Assembly: GCA_964478125.1 (NCBI GenBank)
Contig: CAYZGR010000007.1
Location: 1-64,000, forward strand
Reading direction: 5' to 3'
DNA from: FW021-bin31 sp964478125
GTDB lineage: Bacteria; Bacteroidota; Bacteroidia; Chitinophagales; Chitinophagaceae
Length of the DNA stretch: 64,000 nucleotides
Positions 8,788-17,800 of this stretch are shown piece by piece. A program made the translations under genes and the position numbers. Under the pieces are notes generated by a model. The model did no database searches and had not been told where the DNA came from. It saw only the letters and a list, made by a program, of their open reading frames with translations. Each line of letters starts with the position of its first letter. The first letter of the stretch is position 1.

Positions 8788-9648
8788 TTATTGCCCCAGA
8801 TAGGCTTTTAGCGCTTTGCTATATCTTGCCTTTTGGAGACGTTTGATGGCTCTCTCTTTGATTTGGCGGATACGTTCTTTGGTAAGATTGTATTTCTGAC
8901 CGATTTGCTCGATGGAATTGCCATTTTCGCCATCCAGCCCGAAATAGGCATAAACGATCTCCGATTCGCGTGGACTTAAAGACTGGAGCACACGACGAAT
9001 CTCTTCTTTCAAAGAATCATGCATCACGTCATCGTCGGTAACCTCTCCTCCCTTGAGCAGATCGCGCATAGCCACATCTTCTGCCTCATGAACCGGGGCA
9101 TCCAGGCTCATGTGACGGCTGTTACTTTGAAAAATGGTATTGATATCCGATTCGTTCATTTCCATCATCTCAGCCAGTTCCTCGGTGGAAGGACCGCGTT
9201 CATTTTCCTGTTCAAAGGCAATGTACGCCTTGTTAGCCTTATTATAGGTGCCAATCTTGTTCTGCGGTAGGCGCACCAGCCGTCCTTGTTCGGCCAATGC
9301 CTGAAGGATGGACTGCCGGATCCACCAAACAGCATAGGAGATAAACTTAAATCCTTTGGTCTCATCAAAGCGTCTGGCGGCCTTTATCAGGCCGAGATTA
9401 CCTTCATTGATCAGATCACTAAGGGATAATCCCTGATGTTGATATTGTTTAGCCACTGAAACTACAAATCGCAAATTCCCGGTTACCAGCCGCTCCAGTG
9501 CATTCTGATCTCCCATCTTGATGCGCTGTGCAAGCGTGGTTTCTTCCTCAGGCGTTAACAAAGAAATTTTTGAAATCTCCTGCAAATACTTCTCTACTGC
9601 CTGCGAATCCCGGTTTGTGATCTGCGTGGCAATTTTTAACTGCCTCAT
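8788..9648 (-). CDS. rpoD: Primary sigma factor, short Bacteroidota type
   Basis: 286 residues. It is a sigma-70 factor lacking region 1.1 and the non-conserved insert, as usual for the primary sigma of Bacteroidota. Visible regions: 1.2 (VEKYLQEISKISLLTPEEE, 18-36), 2 (NLRFVVSVAKQYQ, then LINEGNLGLIKAARRFD and FISYAVWWIRQSILQAL), 3 (RGPSTEELAEMM) and 4 (LSPRESEIVYAYFGLDG, then the helix-turn-helix NLTKERIRQIKERAI). This factor is the reader of the TTTG/TAnnTTTG promoters noted throughout the window. It has its own promoter at 9807-9838 and a strong terminator downstream, so it is monocistronic. Confidence 0.95.
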   Translation of the reverse strand: MRQLKIATQITNRDSQAVEKYLQEISKISLLTPEEETTLAQRIKMGDQNALERLVTGNLRFVVSVAKQYQHQGLSLSDLINEGNLGLIKAARRFDETKGFKFISYAVWWIRQSILQALAEQGRLVRLPQNKIGTYNKANKAYIAFEQENERGPSTEELAEMMEMNESDINTIFQSNSRHMSLDAPVHEAEDVAMRDLLKGGEVTDDDVMHDSLKEEIRRVLQSLSPRESEIVYAYFGLDGENGNSIEQIGQKYNLTKERIRQIKERAIKRLQKARYSKALKAYLGQ

Positions 9649-9806
9649 AATATTGACTTTTCTTTATTTTATTGGGGGTAATGACCCGATCGCTTGAAAA
9701 TAGTACGATATGGACCCATCCCCACTTTGGTTAATTAATGTGAATCCTGCTGAAACTCATACCATTAATAACATTATTTTCCCAAAAGGGTTCACGAAAA
9801 CGGGCG

Positions 9807-9838
9807 CAAAGTTCGTAAAATTTCCTGACCTGACCAAA
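9807..9838 (-). promoter_or_regulatory. rpoD promoter within the 9649-10028 gap
   Basis: On the reverse strand a TTTG (-33, 9835-9838) is followed after exactly 20 nt by GAACTTTG (-7, 9807-9814), one mismatch from TAnnTTTG. The leader to the rpoD ATG would be about 150 nt. Apart from this the 380-bp gap is AT-rich with no convincing gene; a 66-codon forward frame at 9710-9910 lacks protein-like composition. Confidence 0.6.
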
Positions 9839-10028
9839 TATTATTATTCTTCGAATTTCTATGGTCGGTCTTTCATCCACAAGATATTGCTAATGACGAA
9901 CTTTTCATAACTTTTATTTTCCTGATGTACCTGATTTAACATAAATTTAATTGGCGGGAAAAGTCATTAGAAAAATTATAAAAAATGGTTTTGACCTTGA
10001 GAAAAAAAGAACGATTCAGTCTAAATAT

Positions 10029-10562
10029 TTATTTATTGACCAATTTTTTATAATCTTTAAAGCTCTGTAAGATAATTTCTTCGGCAATATCTTTTCCTTG
10101 AAAATCTTCAACCTGAACGGTCTTATTCTCTAGGGTTTTATATTCCTCGAAAAAATGCCGCAATTCTTTGGTGAAATGAGGCGGCAGCTCCGTAATGTTC
10201 TCAATATAATTAACACTTACGTCATCAGCTGCAACTGCAATGATCTTATCATCTGCTTCATTCTGGTCAATCATCCGCATGACCCCGATCACTTTTGCAT
10301 GAACCAGGCAGAGCGGATTAAAATGGATCTGCGATAAAATAAGAATATCCAATGGATCCCCGTCATCGCAATAAGATTGCGGGATAAAGCCATAATTAGC
10401 CGGATAATATACTGAGGAATACAGTACGCGGTCCAGCTTGAGTAAACCGCTTTCTTTATCCAGCTCGTATTTTGCGCGGGATCCGGAAGGGATCTCTATA
10501 ATACCGGTTACTTTGTGAGGCGTGTCGGCTCCTGGAGAAACATGATGCCATGGATTAAACAT
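10029..10562 (-). CDS. ppa: Inorganic pyrophosphatase, family I
   Basis: 177 residues. It hydrolyses pyrophosphate to two phosphates in the cytoplasm, pulling biosynthetic reactions forward. Visible features: EIPSGSRAKYELD (23-35), the YYPANYGFIPQ stretch (52-62) and the metal-binding signature DGDPLD (67-72), with further acidic residues at DDKIIAV. All the family's key acidic residues seen in these motifs are kept and the length is standard. It starts 18 bp after the DUF4878 gene and is probably co-transcribed with it from the 11073-11104 promoter. Confidence 0.95.
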   Translation of the reverse strand: MFNPWHHVSPGADTPHKVTGIIEIPSGSRAKYELDKESGLLKLDRVLYSSVYYPANYGFIPQSYCDDGDPLDILILSQIHFNPLCLVHAKVIGVMRMIDQNEADDKIIAVAADDVSVNYIENITELPPHFTKELRHFFEEYKTLENKTVQVEDFQGKDIAEEIILQSFKDYKKLVNK

Positions 10563-10580
10563 AGGAGGATCAAATTAAAA

Positions 10581-11054
10581 TTAAAAATCAGGGTTCCCGG
10601 ACGGCGAAGGAGAAGCTGGCTGCTCTTCCATGAGAGAATCGGGAGCATTAAGCGGTTTGTTGATATCCGGCAGGACAGTTTCTTTGGTAAAGGCCACCTT
10701 CCATTTGTTCCCTTCTTTTTTGAGCTTCAGGGTCTTCCGGGTACTGTCTTTGTCACTTTTATAAGTTACTACTGCCATGGTATCTCTTTTTTGGACCTCT
10801 AAAATAGATATTTTCCCATTTTTGAATTTTTCCTGCGAGGATTCCGGTAGCATTTTCTGAAATGCGGCCAGGGCATCTAACATGGCCCTGGAATCTTTGG
10901 TGGAATATTTTTTGGCCTCCGTGTAATTGGAGTGCTGAATGGCGGTAAGAAATTTCAAGGTCACTTTTCCGGGATCTGAAGAATCCTTTTTGCAACCCGG
11001 AAACAAAAAAGCGAGGGCAGCAAGAGCAGTTAAAAGGTAGAGTAAACGCCTCAT
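10581..11054 (-). CDS. DUF4878-type lipoprotein
   Basis: 157 residues. A lipoprotein signal ends at Cys21 (LAFLFPGC). The mature domain is a small cone-shaped alpha/beta fold of the DUF4878/NTF2-like type: VTLKFLTAIQHSNYTEAKKYST near 31-52 followed by beta-strands ending KLKKEGNKWKVAF. The tail is Pro/Ser rich. Function unknown. It lies just upstream of ppa and has a full-consensus promoter. Confidence 0.7.
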   Translation of the reverse strand: MRRLLYLLTALAALAFLFPGCKKDSSDPGKVTLKFLTAIQHSNYTEAKKYSTKDSRAMLDALAAFQKMLPESSQEKFKNGKISILEVQKRDTMAVVTYKSDKDSTRKTLKLKKEGNKWKVAFTKETVLPDINKPLNAPDSLMEEQPASPSPSGNPDF

Positions 11055-11072
11055 AGAGTTCTTTTGTTAGCA

Positions 11073-11104
11073 CAAAAATAGGCTGAAACCACTTATTTTA
11101 CAAA
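11073..11104 (-). promoter_or_regulatory. Consensus promoter of the DUF4878-ppa unit
   Basis: Reverse strand: TTTG (11101-11104), 20-nt spacer, TATTTTTG (11073-11080). Both boxes match the Bacteroidota consensus exactly and the spacing is ideal. The -7 box lies 18 bp before the ATG of the DUF4878 gene. Confidence 0.75.
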
Positions 11105-11133
11105 ATAATAGCTGCCAAAGTTCTTCCATGGTA

Positions 11134-11796
11134 TTAAAATTTTGTCTGATATACAGCACACGTATGCGGATTGACATATAAATTATCGATGGCCACGTAT
11201 TTGAAGTTTCCCAGGTAAGAGGCCGGAATATAAGAACTACGCGTAGCACGGTTGAGCACTTTATAAACAAATTCGGCACAATAAAAGCTGCTGTCTGTCT
11301 GTAAGTCAAACTTCATATCAAAAGGAATTTTTTGCCTATAATAGGTAAAAATCAGGCTGTCCAGTTTTTTCTTTTGCTTGCCTGTAAGATCGTATCGGAA
11401 AATACCAAATCCCGTGTTGTATTGAGGGTCGCAGAAAGAAGCAAAAGAACTTCTTTGTAAGTGGGCGTTGGGATGGTCCTCCCCCCCGATCGCGTGATAG
11501 ACCCATGCTTTTCCATCCACGATTCTGATCAGGCCACAATGGGAGTATGTATTGTCTGTTTTTGAAAATTGGCGCAAGACATAACTGACAAAGTCGTTTC
11601 CCGTACGCACCACGAGATCGCCATCTTGTAAAAGCGCTGCAGCTTTTTGAATGATTTTTCGGTCTTGAAGATCCTTACCGGTCTCTTTATGTTTTGGCAG
11701 AGGCCTGGTAGAGACGGAGGAACAGGATATGAATCCGGGAAGTATTAAAAAACATAACAGCACATATCCCTTACAATAAGAGCTTAACCGGTTCAT
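11134..11796 (-). CDS. YiiX-like papain-fold lipoprotein hydrolase
   Basis: 220 residues. A lipoprotein-type signal ends at Cys25 (LPGFISC). The fold is a circularly permuted NlpC/P60 (YaeF/YiiX type): DGDLVVRTG (58-66), then the His of YSHCGLI (His86), then the Cys of SFYCAEFVYKV (Cys173). The reversed His-then-Cys order is the hallmark of this group. Members act as amidases or acyltransferases on cell-wall peptides or lipids; the substrate here is unknown. The start overlaps the phoH stop by four bases (ATGA), so translation is probably coupled. Confidence 0.8.
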   Translation of the reverse strand: MNRLSSYCKGYVLLCFLILPGFISCSSVSTRPLPKHKETGKDLQDRKIIQKAAALLQDGDLVVRTGNDFVSYVLRQFSKTDNTYSHCGLIRIVDGKAWVYHAIGGEDHPNAHLQRSSFASFCDPQYNTGFGIFRYDLTGKQKKKLDSLIFTYYRQKIPFDMKFDLQTDSSFYCAEFVYKVLNRATRSSYIPASYLGNFKYVAIDNLYVNPHTCAVYQTKF

Positions 11797-12776
11797 TTTT
11801 CTTGTTTTGAGGGAGCCTGTTGTTTCTTTGTTTTCTTTTCTTCCCGGTCATAGGCTCTGATAATGGCTTTTACCAGCCGGTGCCGGATCACATCTTGCTC
11901 GTCCAATTCCAGGTAGCCGATGCCGGGTATGTTTTTAAGTAAATGAACGGCTTTAATGAGCCCGGATTGTTGATGTCGCGGTAAATCGATCTGCGTCAAG
12001 TCCCCGGTGATAATGGCCTTGGCAGAGGGCCCGATTCGGGTGAGAAACATCTTCATTTGGAGGTCGGTGGCATTTTGTGCCTCATCCAAAATGATAAAAG
12101 CATTATCCAGTGTACGGCCTCGCATATAGGCCAGAGGAGCGATCTGGATCACACGGGTGGCCATATAATAGTCCAGCTTGTCGGCCGGGATCATGTCATC
12201 CAGGGCGTCGTAAAGCGGTTGCAGATAAGGATCAATTTTCTCTTTGAGATCGCCCGGAAGAAACCCCAGGTTTTCGCCGGCTTCTACGGCGGGTCGTGTG
12301 AGGATGATCTTTTTTACTACCTTATTTTTTAAAGCTTGTACCGCCAGAGCCACGGCGGTATATGTTTTCCCCGTTCCGGCGGGCCCGATTGCAAAAGAAA
12401 TATCATTTTTATTTACGACTTCTACCAGCCTTTTCTGATTGGTGGTGCGGGCACGAACGACCTTTCCTTCCGGGCCATAAACCAAGGCGTTATTGAGATC
12501 GTTGGTTAACTGTTCCTGTGGGAAATCGTCCGAAAGTATTTGTTCGAAATAATGCTTACTCAAATGTCCGTTGCGTTCTATATATTGAACCAGCTGATCT
12601 ATTTTTTCTTTGGCTCTTTCGATTTCTTCGGGAGCTCCCGACAATTTGATTTGTGTGCCTCTGGAAAGGATTTTCAAAAGTGGAAAATGTTTTTTCAGCA
12701 GGTCAAACTTCCCGTTGTTTACCCCGAAAAACTCGATTGGGTTGATATACTGCAAACTGATGATCTCTTCGGTCAA
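11793..12776 (-). CDS. phoH: PhoH-like ATPase
   Basis: 327 residues. An N-terminal KH/R3H-like nucleic-acid-binding part (about 35-80) precedes the PhoH ATPase domain with Walker A GPAGTGKTYT (131-140) and Walker B FIILDEAQN near 226-234. The family is linked to RNA metabolism and, as YbeZ, to ribosome maturation together with YbeY; no ybeY is adjacent here. The C-terminus is Lys/Gln rich. It is first in a two-gene operon with the YiiX-like hydrolase and has its own promoter at 12834-12864, divergent from yebC. Confidence 0.9.
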   Translation of the reverse strand: MTEEIISLQYINPIEFFGVNNGKFDLLKKHFPLLKILSRGTQIKLSGAPEEIERAKEKIDQLVQYIERNGHLSKHYFEQILSDDFPQEQLTNDLNNALVYGPEGKVVRARTTNQKRLVEVVNKNDISFAIGPAGTGKTYTAVALAVQALKNKVVKKIILTRPAVEAGENLGFLPGDLKEKIDPYLQPLYDALDDMIPADKLDYYMATRVIQIAPLAYMRGRTLDNAFIILDEAQNATDLQMKMFLTRIGPSAKAIITGDLTQIDLPRHQQSGLIKAVHLLKNIPGIGYLELDEQDVIRHRLVKAIIRAYDREEKKTKKQQAPSKQEK

Positions 12777-12833
12777 ATTGTGTCTTCTTTTTAATTTTTA
12801 CAATAAAGTACTTGCAATTGTTTGTTCTGATAG

Positions 12834-12864
12834 CAAACGTACACCAAAATAAAATAAGGTCAAG
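12834..12864 (-). promoter_or_regulatory. phoH promoter
   Basis: Reverse strand: CTTG (12861-12864; one mismatch to TTTG), 19-nt spacer, exact -7 box TACGTTTG (12834-12841). The leader to phoH would be about 50 nt. It is back to back with the yebC promoter. Confidence 0.65.
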
Positions 12865-12895
12865 CCCTGCTTGCAACAGAAAAGGGGAATTTACT

Positions 12896-12903
12896 TAATT
12901 TTG
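12896..12903 (+). promoter_or_regulatory. -7 box of yebC
   Basis: TAATTTTG matches TAnnTTTG exactly, 48 bp before the chosen yebC ATG. A CTTG at 12870-12873 could be the -33 element with a slightly long 22-nt spacer. Confidence 0.5.
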
Positions 12904-12951
12904 CGCATCAACCCAAAGTCGACTTTTGATTATTTAAACCGGATTATTGAT

Positions 12952-13662
12952 ATGGGACGTATCTTTGAAGTAAGGAAAGCCAAAATGTTTGCCCGATATG
13001 ATCGGATGGCGAAGCAATTTACCCGTTTTGGTAAAGAAATTGTTATTGCAGTAAAACAAGCCGGACCGGATCCTGAAAATAATCCATCTCTTCGCAGGAT
13101 CATACAAAATGCCAAGGCGATCAATATGCCTAAAGACCGGATCGAGGCCGCGATCAAAAGGGCTGTAAGCAAAGATACTTCCGATTATGAGGAGATTTTA
13201 TATGAGGGATATGCGCCGCATGGCGTGGCCATACTCATAGAAACGGCTACGGATAATAATACCCGAACTGTGGCGAACGTGCGTGCCCACTTCAATAAAG
13301 GGAACGGAAGCCTGGGAAACAGCGGCAGCGTGAGCTTCCTTTTTAATCGTATGGGGGTTTTCCGGCTTGATCCTGAAGGATGGGACCAGGAAGAGCTGGA
13401 GCTGGAGCTGATAGATGCCGGACTGGAAGAGCTGGGAGAAGACAGCGAGGGTAATCTGGTGATCCGTTGTGCATTTAATGATTTTGGCAATATGCAGAAA
13501 GCCCTGGAAGAAAAAGGGATTGAACCCATTTCCTCGGATTCGGAATGGATTCCCGCCACGACGGTGGAACTTCCCGACGATCAGGCCGATGAAGTGTTAA
13601 AGCTGGTTGATCTGCTGGAAAGCGATGATGACGTGCAAAAAGTATTTCATAATCTGAAGTAA
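12952..13662 (+). CDS. yebC: YebC/PmpR family protein
   Basis: 236 residues from the ATG at 12952 (MGRIFEVRKAKMFARYDRM). The frame extends 27 codons upstream, but that part overlaps the promoter and does not match the family. YebC proteins bind DNA or the ribosome; recent work on YebC-type proteins links them to translation of proline-rich stretches, older work to transcription regulation. Visible features: the basic N-terminal domain, PSLRRIIQNAKAINMPKDRIEAAIKRA, and the YEGYAPHGVAILIE segment. Full length. It converges on purE with only two bases between the stops. Confidence 0.92.
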   Translation: MGRIFEVRKAKMFARYDRMAKQFTRFGKEIVIAVKQAGPDPENNPSLRRIIQNAKAINMPKDRIEAAIKRAVSKDTSDYEEILYEGYAPHGVAILIETATDNNTRTVANVRAHFNKGNGSLGNSGSVSFLFNRMGVFRLDPEGWDQEELELELIDAGLEELGEDSEGNLVIRCAFNDFGNMQKALEEKGIEPISSDSEWIPATTVELPDDQADEVLKLVDLLESDDDVQKVFHNLK

Positions 13663-13664
13663 CG

Positions 13665-14153
13665 CTATTCGCTTATCCTTTTGGCTCCTTCGATCACTTT
13701 TGTTTTAAGGCTTTCCTTATAGGCTGATACACGTTCCATAACGGTTTTATCGGCGACGCCTATAATCTGGGCTGCAAGAATGCCGGCATTCTTCGCGCCA
13801 TTAAGCGCTACCGTAGCTACCGGAACCCCTCCGGGCATCTGAAGAATAGAAAGCACGCTATCCCATCCGTCAATAGAATTGCTTGATTTGACGGGTACGC
13901 CAATGACTGGCAGGGGAGACAAGGCTGCGATCATACCGGGTAAATGGGCAGCTCCCCCCGCACCTGCAATAATTACCGAGATACCCCGTTTGTGTGCGTT
14001 TTTCCCAAAATCAAACATTTTTTCCGGCGTGCGATGAGCCGATACGATATCTACTTTTGTTTCAATTTTGAATGCTTTCAAAACATCAATTGCATCCTGC
14101 AATACGGGCAAATCACTGGTGCTTCCCATTACAATGGCTACTTTGGACGTCAT
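13665..14153 (-). CDS. purE: 5-(carboxyamino)imidazole ribonucleotide mutase
   Basis: 162 residues from the ATG at 14153 (MTSKVAIVMGSTSDLPVL); the 21-codon upstream extension covers the promoter. Class I PurE converts N5-CAIR to CAIR in purine synthesis. Visible features: GSTSDLPVL (9-17), SAHRTPEKMF with the catalytic His, AGAGGAAHLPGM and VIGVPVKS. Its partner purK is in the same window but 7.6 kb away, not adjacent as in many genomes. Confidence 0.95.
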   Translation of the reverse strand: MTSKVAIVMGSTSDLPVLQDAIDVLKAFKIETKVDIVSAHRTPEKMFDFGKNAHKRGISVIIAGAGGAAHLPGMIAALSPLPVIGVPVKSSNSIDGWDSVLSILQMPGGVPVATVALNGAKNAGILAAQIIGVADKTVMERVSAYKESLKTKVIEGAKRISE

Positions 14154-14171
14154 CTTAATTCGATTATGGGA

Positions 14172-14179
14172 CAAATATA
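14172..14179 (-). promoter_or_regulatory. -7 box of purE
   Basis: Reverse-strand TATATTTG, an exact TAnnTTTG match 18 bp before the purE ATG. No clear TTTG -33 element. It supports the downstream start chosen for purE. Confidence 0.55.
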
Positions 14180-14231
14180 AGTTTAATCTGTAACCCTGAA
14201 AAGCATATGAAATCACCTGATCAAAAAAAGT

Positions 14232-14239
14232 TACTTTTG
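14232..14239 (+). promoter_or_regulatory. -7 box of the hemerythrin gene
   Basis: TACTTTTG, an exact TAnnTTTG match 38 bp before the ATG at 14278. It lies only about 50 bp from the divergent purE -7 box. Confidence 0.5.
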
Positions 14240-14277
14240 TAAAATTGGATAAAAAGGTCTAAATCATTGAGGCAGCC

Positions 14278-14787
14278 ATGAACAAACGAATATTCGAATT
14301 TTTTACAAAGGATCATCGCCGGATTGAAGAAATATTAGACAAGGCGACCCGGGATATGGAAAATATTGAAAAAGAGACGTATCGAAGATTCCGGATCGGA
14401 CTCATGACCCACATTAAGATGGAAGAAAAAATCCTTTTTCCGGCCGCCCAAAAAGCCAATGGTGGTTCTCCCATACCGCTGGCGGCTCAACTCCGGCTGG
14501 AGCACGGGGCGCTTACGGCCTTAATGGTCCCGCCTCCCTCGCCCTCCTTGATCAAGGTACTCCGGCATCTGATGGAACAGCATGATATTAAAGAAGAAGA
14601 ACCGGGTGGGATGTATGATATCTGTGAGAACCTGACCCATGATCAAACAAATGAAATCCTGGAGGAGCTGACTGCTACTAAGGTAGTGCCCATGCATCCC
14701 CATAATCTGGCGCCTTTTGCACTGGAAGCGGCCCGAAGAGCCGTCAACAGAGCGGGTTATGATTATGATGCTATTGCAAATAAATAA
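14278..14787 (+). CDS. Hemerythrin HHE-domain protein
   Basis: 169 residues. The di-iron ligands of a hemerythrin-like four-helix bundle are visible: His13 (KDHRRIEE), His45 and Glu49 (HIKMEE), His76 (LEHGAL), and His102 and Glu106 (QHDIKEE). Such proteins bind oxygen or nitric oxide or serve in iron-sulfur repair; the loop TRDMENIEKE keeps it a stand-alone cytoplasmic protein with no signal peptide. The gene stands alone, convergent with the helicase gene. Confidence 0.85.
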   Translation: MNKRIFEFFTKDHRRIEEILDKATRDMENIEKETYRRFRIGLMTHIKMEEKILFPAAQKANGGSPIPLAAQLRLEHGALTALMVPPPSPSLIKVLRHLMEQHDIKEEEPGGMYDICENLTHDQTNEILEELTATKVVPMHPHNLAPFALEAARRAVNRAGYDYDAIANK

Positions 14788-14869
14788 TCAAGAGTTCGAT
14801 AGTGTAATGTCACCGGCAAAATTCGTATAAAGATGCAATTTCATACCTAAATGATAGTGCGCCATCTAA

Positions 14870-17800
14870 TTATATAGGGAGCCCTTTATTTAAGGTTTTC
14901 AATTTTTCAAAATAAGGTTGTTTTAGCCAGATTTCTTCATCTCCTATGGCCAGAAATCGATACTTTGCTCTGGTTATCGCTACATTTAACAAATTGGGTT
15001 TTCGTGAAGCCCATTTTGCGGCTCCTTTACATGATGCATCCAATCCCAGGCACAGGATCACGCCTTCCGCCTGTTTACCCTGGAAAGTATGGATGGTTCC
15101 TATATGGCCTGCCAGCCACCTGTTCATTTCTTTGAAGCTGAATCTTTTGTGTTTTTTTATTTCATATAGTAAGGGGGTAAAGAGAGAAGATTTTAATTTA
15201 TGACTTATTTCATTAAATGGTGTGATAACAAACACGTCCGGTAAATCCTTAGCTAGTTCTATTTCCTGGAGGAGTATTTCCTGCACCTTATCTGTTTGCT
15301 CCCGGACGAAATGTTTGCCTTCCACTATCCCTTTACAATGTATAAACGTTGTGCTGAAATTTAAATTTACATTTTTCGGATAAGCGGTAGCGCCAAACAT
15401 CATATTATCGTAAGCAATATGATTGGATATTTCGAACATCGGATCAATACATCGTCTATGAACCCTTAAGGGCATACCGATCCATTTTTTTTCGTTATTA
15501 AAAGTAAGGTAGGCGCCTAAAGGATTAATTTGGTCTGCCATTGATTGGACAGATAATTCAGGGTTCATTTGACAAGCGCTTAAATTAAAATATTTGCGAA
15601 TGTTATTCGTTATCGTACGGGATATTGTTACAACCGGTTCTATTTGAAAAGGATCACCTACTACTCCCACTCGTTTAGAACGCCAAATAGCACCGGCTGC
15701 GGCCTGGGGAACGGCCTGGCCTGCTTCATCAATAAACAGCCAGGGAATATCTTCTTTCTCCAGATCTTTAAACATGGTCTGAATTGAAGCAAAGGTGGAA
15801 GAAACGACCGGAATAACAAGGAAAAAGGTATCCCACATGGCTTTTATTTCTTCCTTTGCGGCTATGGATCCTCCGCTTAAGTGTTTAAAAAAACCTGATA
15901 ACGTCGTTGAGATCTTGCCGGATCGGGAATTGGCAGTTAAGATAAAGGTTTCGTTTAACTTGAGTGCTATTATAAATAATTCGGATTGGAGTTTCTTTAA
16001 CCTTTCTGAATACCAGGGGCAGGCTTCTTGTGACTTCTGAGTCTCGATATGGTCCCAAAATTGTGAATCCGCATAATGCTCTTGTAATTCTGACCTGGCC
16101 TTAAGAATACCGGCCTCCAGGACTTTATATTTGGCTGAAAGCAGTTCTTTTTCTTTTTCCAATTGACTTTTTCTTGTCTCCAGCTTATTTAAGCGATCGG
16201 CTAAATCATTATAAGCCGCATACGCTTTTTTTAATTTGTTAATCACCCGGTCATATTTTTTGAGAGCGGGCTTAAAGGTATTTCCATACAGCCTGCGTTT
16301 TGTTTTATTAAACCAGTAGCTAAAGAAATGAGGCTTACTGCTTCTAATTAAAGACAGTTCATTTGCCCTGCTCCTTTTCCTATCTTCCAACTTTTGTAGC
16401 TCCGATTTTTGATGATCATAGTCTTCTTTTGTTGAACGATATGTTCTTGTAATATGCTCTATATCTTGTTTTATTTGTATATCCTTACTTTTTATCCGGA
16501 GAAGATCTTCATATTCTCGTTTGAAATTTGATAATCTTTCTTTTTCTGCGGTAACCTCGTTTAGTTTAGTATTGAATAACCGCCTTATCGAGTCCCATTC
16601 TTGGTTATCAAGGTATTTTGTCTCCTTTAAGGTATTCCTTAAGCTGTTTTGATCCTTATTAAACCATAAATGGCTTGCCAATGTGTCCTTATTTTCTTTT
16701 TTCCCTAACACAGCAGAGATAATGCCCCAGTTTGCTTCATGTATGCACTCTTCCGCAACCGATTTAAAATAGGTTATTTCTGTACGGTATTGTTCTGCAA
16801 CTTCTTCTTTCATAGGGAGTTCTCTGGAAATATTTTCCACCGCTCCGTTGTTTGATGAGGCAATTAAAATTCCTCCCCCGGTCAAAGATGTATCGGGTTT
16901 ATAGATCGGGAAAGCATAACGGTCGTCTATTTCTAAAATACCAATTTTCTCAAAAGCATCAGAGGGGTTGTCCATTTTTGACAACTCTTTGGCTCTCTTT
17001 ACGATTATGGGAGCTATAATATCTCTTAATAAGGTAGTTTTACCGGTACCGGGAGGACCATTAACGGAAAACAGCCCTCCCTTATTATTTCCTGATAATT
17101 CATTAAAAATGTTATTTACGGCAAATTGTTGCATTAAGCTTAAAGTGTAATCGGAAGGCCAACAACCATCGGGGTAATAACGGGGTTCCAGGTTGGCTTT
17201 TAAGACCTCTGTATTTTGAATGAGATCAGTCCGACCGGATGTTTTCCCTAAACAGCCTTCCAGGTATTGTCTAAATGCTTCAGGAGTATATTTTGATCCA
17301 TATATCGATATAATCTTTTCCAGATCTTTGATATAGAAGCTGTTTAAGATATCAGATGTTGGCTGGCTTTCGTTGAGATTTTCAGATTTAAATTTTTCGT
17401 TTCTCTTAACATAGATCTCTTTATCCGGCTTTACGCTCCATCCGCAAACGGATTCAATTTTATCTTGTAAATTTAAAAGATGGGAATAACTGATTATAGT
17501 AGAGGTCTTAATTATTTCATTCTCCGAGTTAATATTCGTTTCTCTAAAATGTAATTCCAAATATTCTTCTAGTTCATTTTTGATACTATCAAATGTTTCT
17601 CCCCATCGATCCTTATTTATTTTCCGGCTTTCCAATTGGCTTAATGCCCAGGGCAGGGTGGACAGTCCGAAAGAATACTTTATGTACCTCCCAGCGTTAT
17701 CTAACTTTAGTGCAGCAAAGCAGATCTTTGAATTCTGATCATTTTCATCCTTTGAATGATCATTAAAGAAGTCGGCTACAAAATCATCTGCTATACCGGA

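Noticed and set aside
9710..9910. 66-codon forward frame in the rpoD upstream gap
   Set aside because: Composition is not protein-like, it overlaps the reverse-strand rpoD promoter, and no start context supports it.
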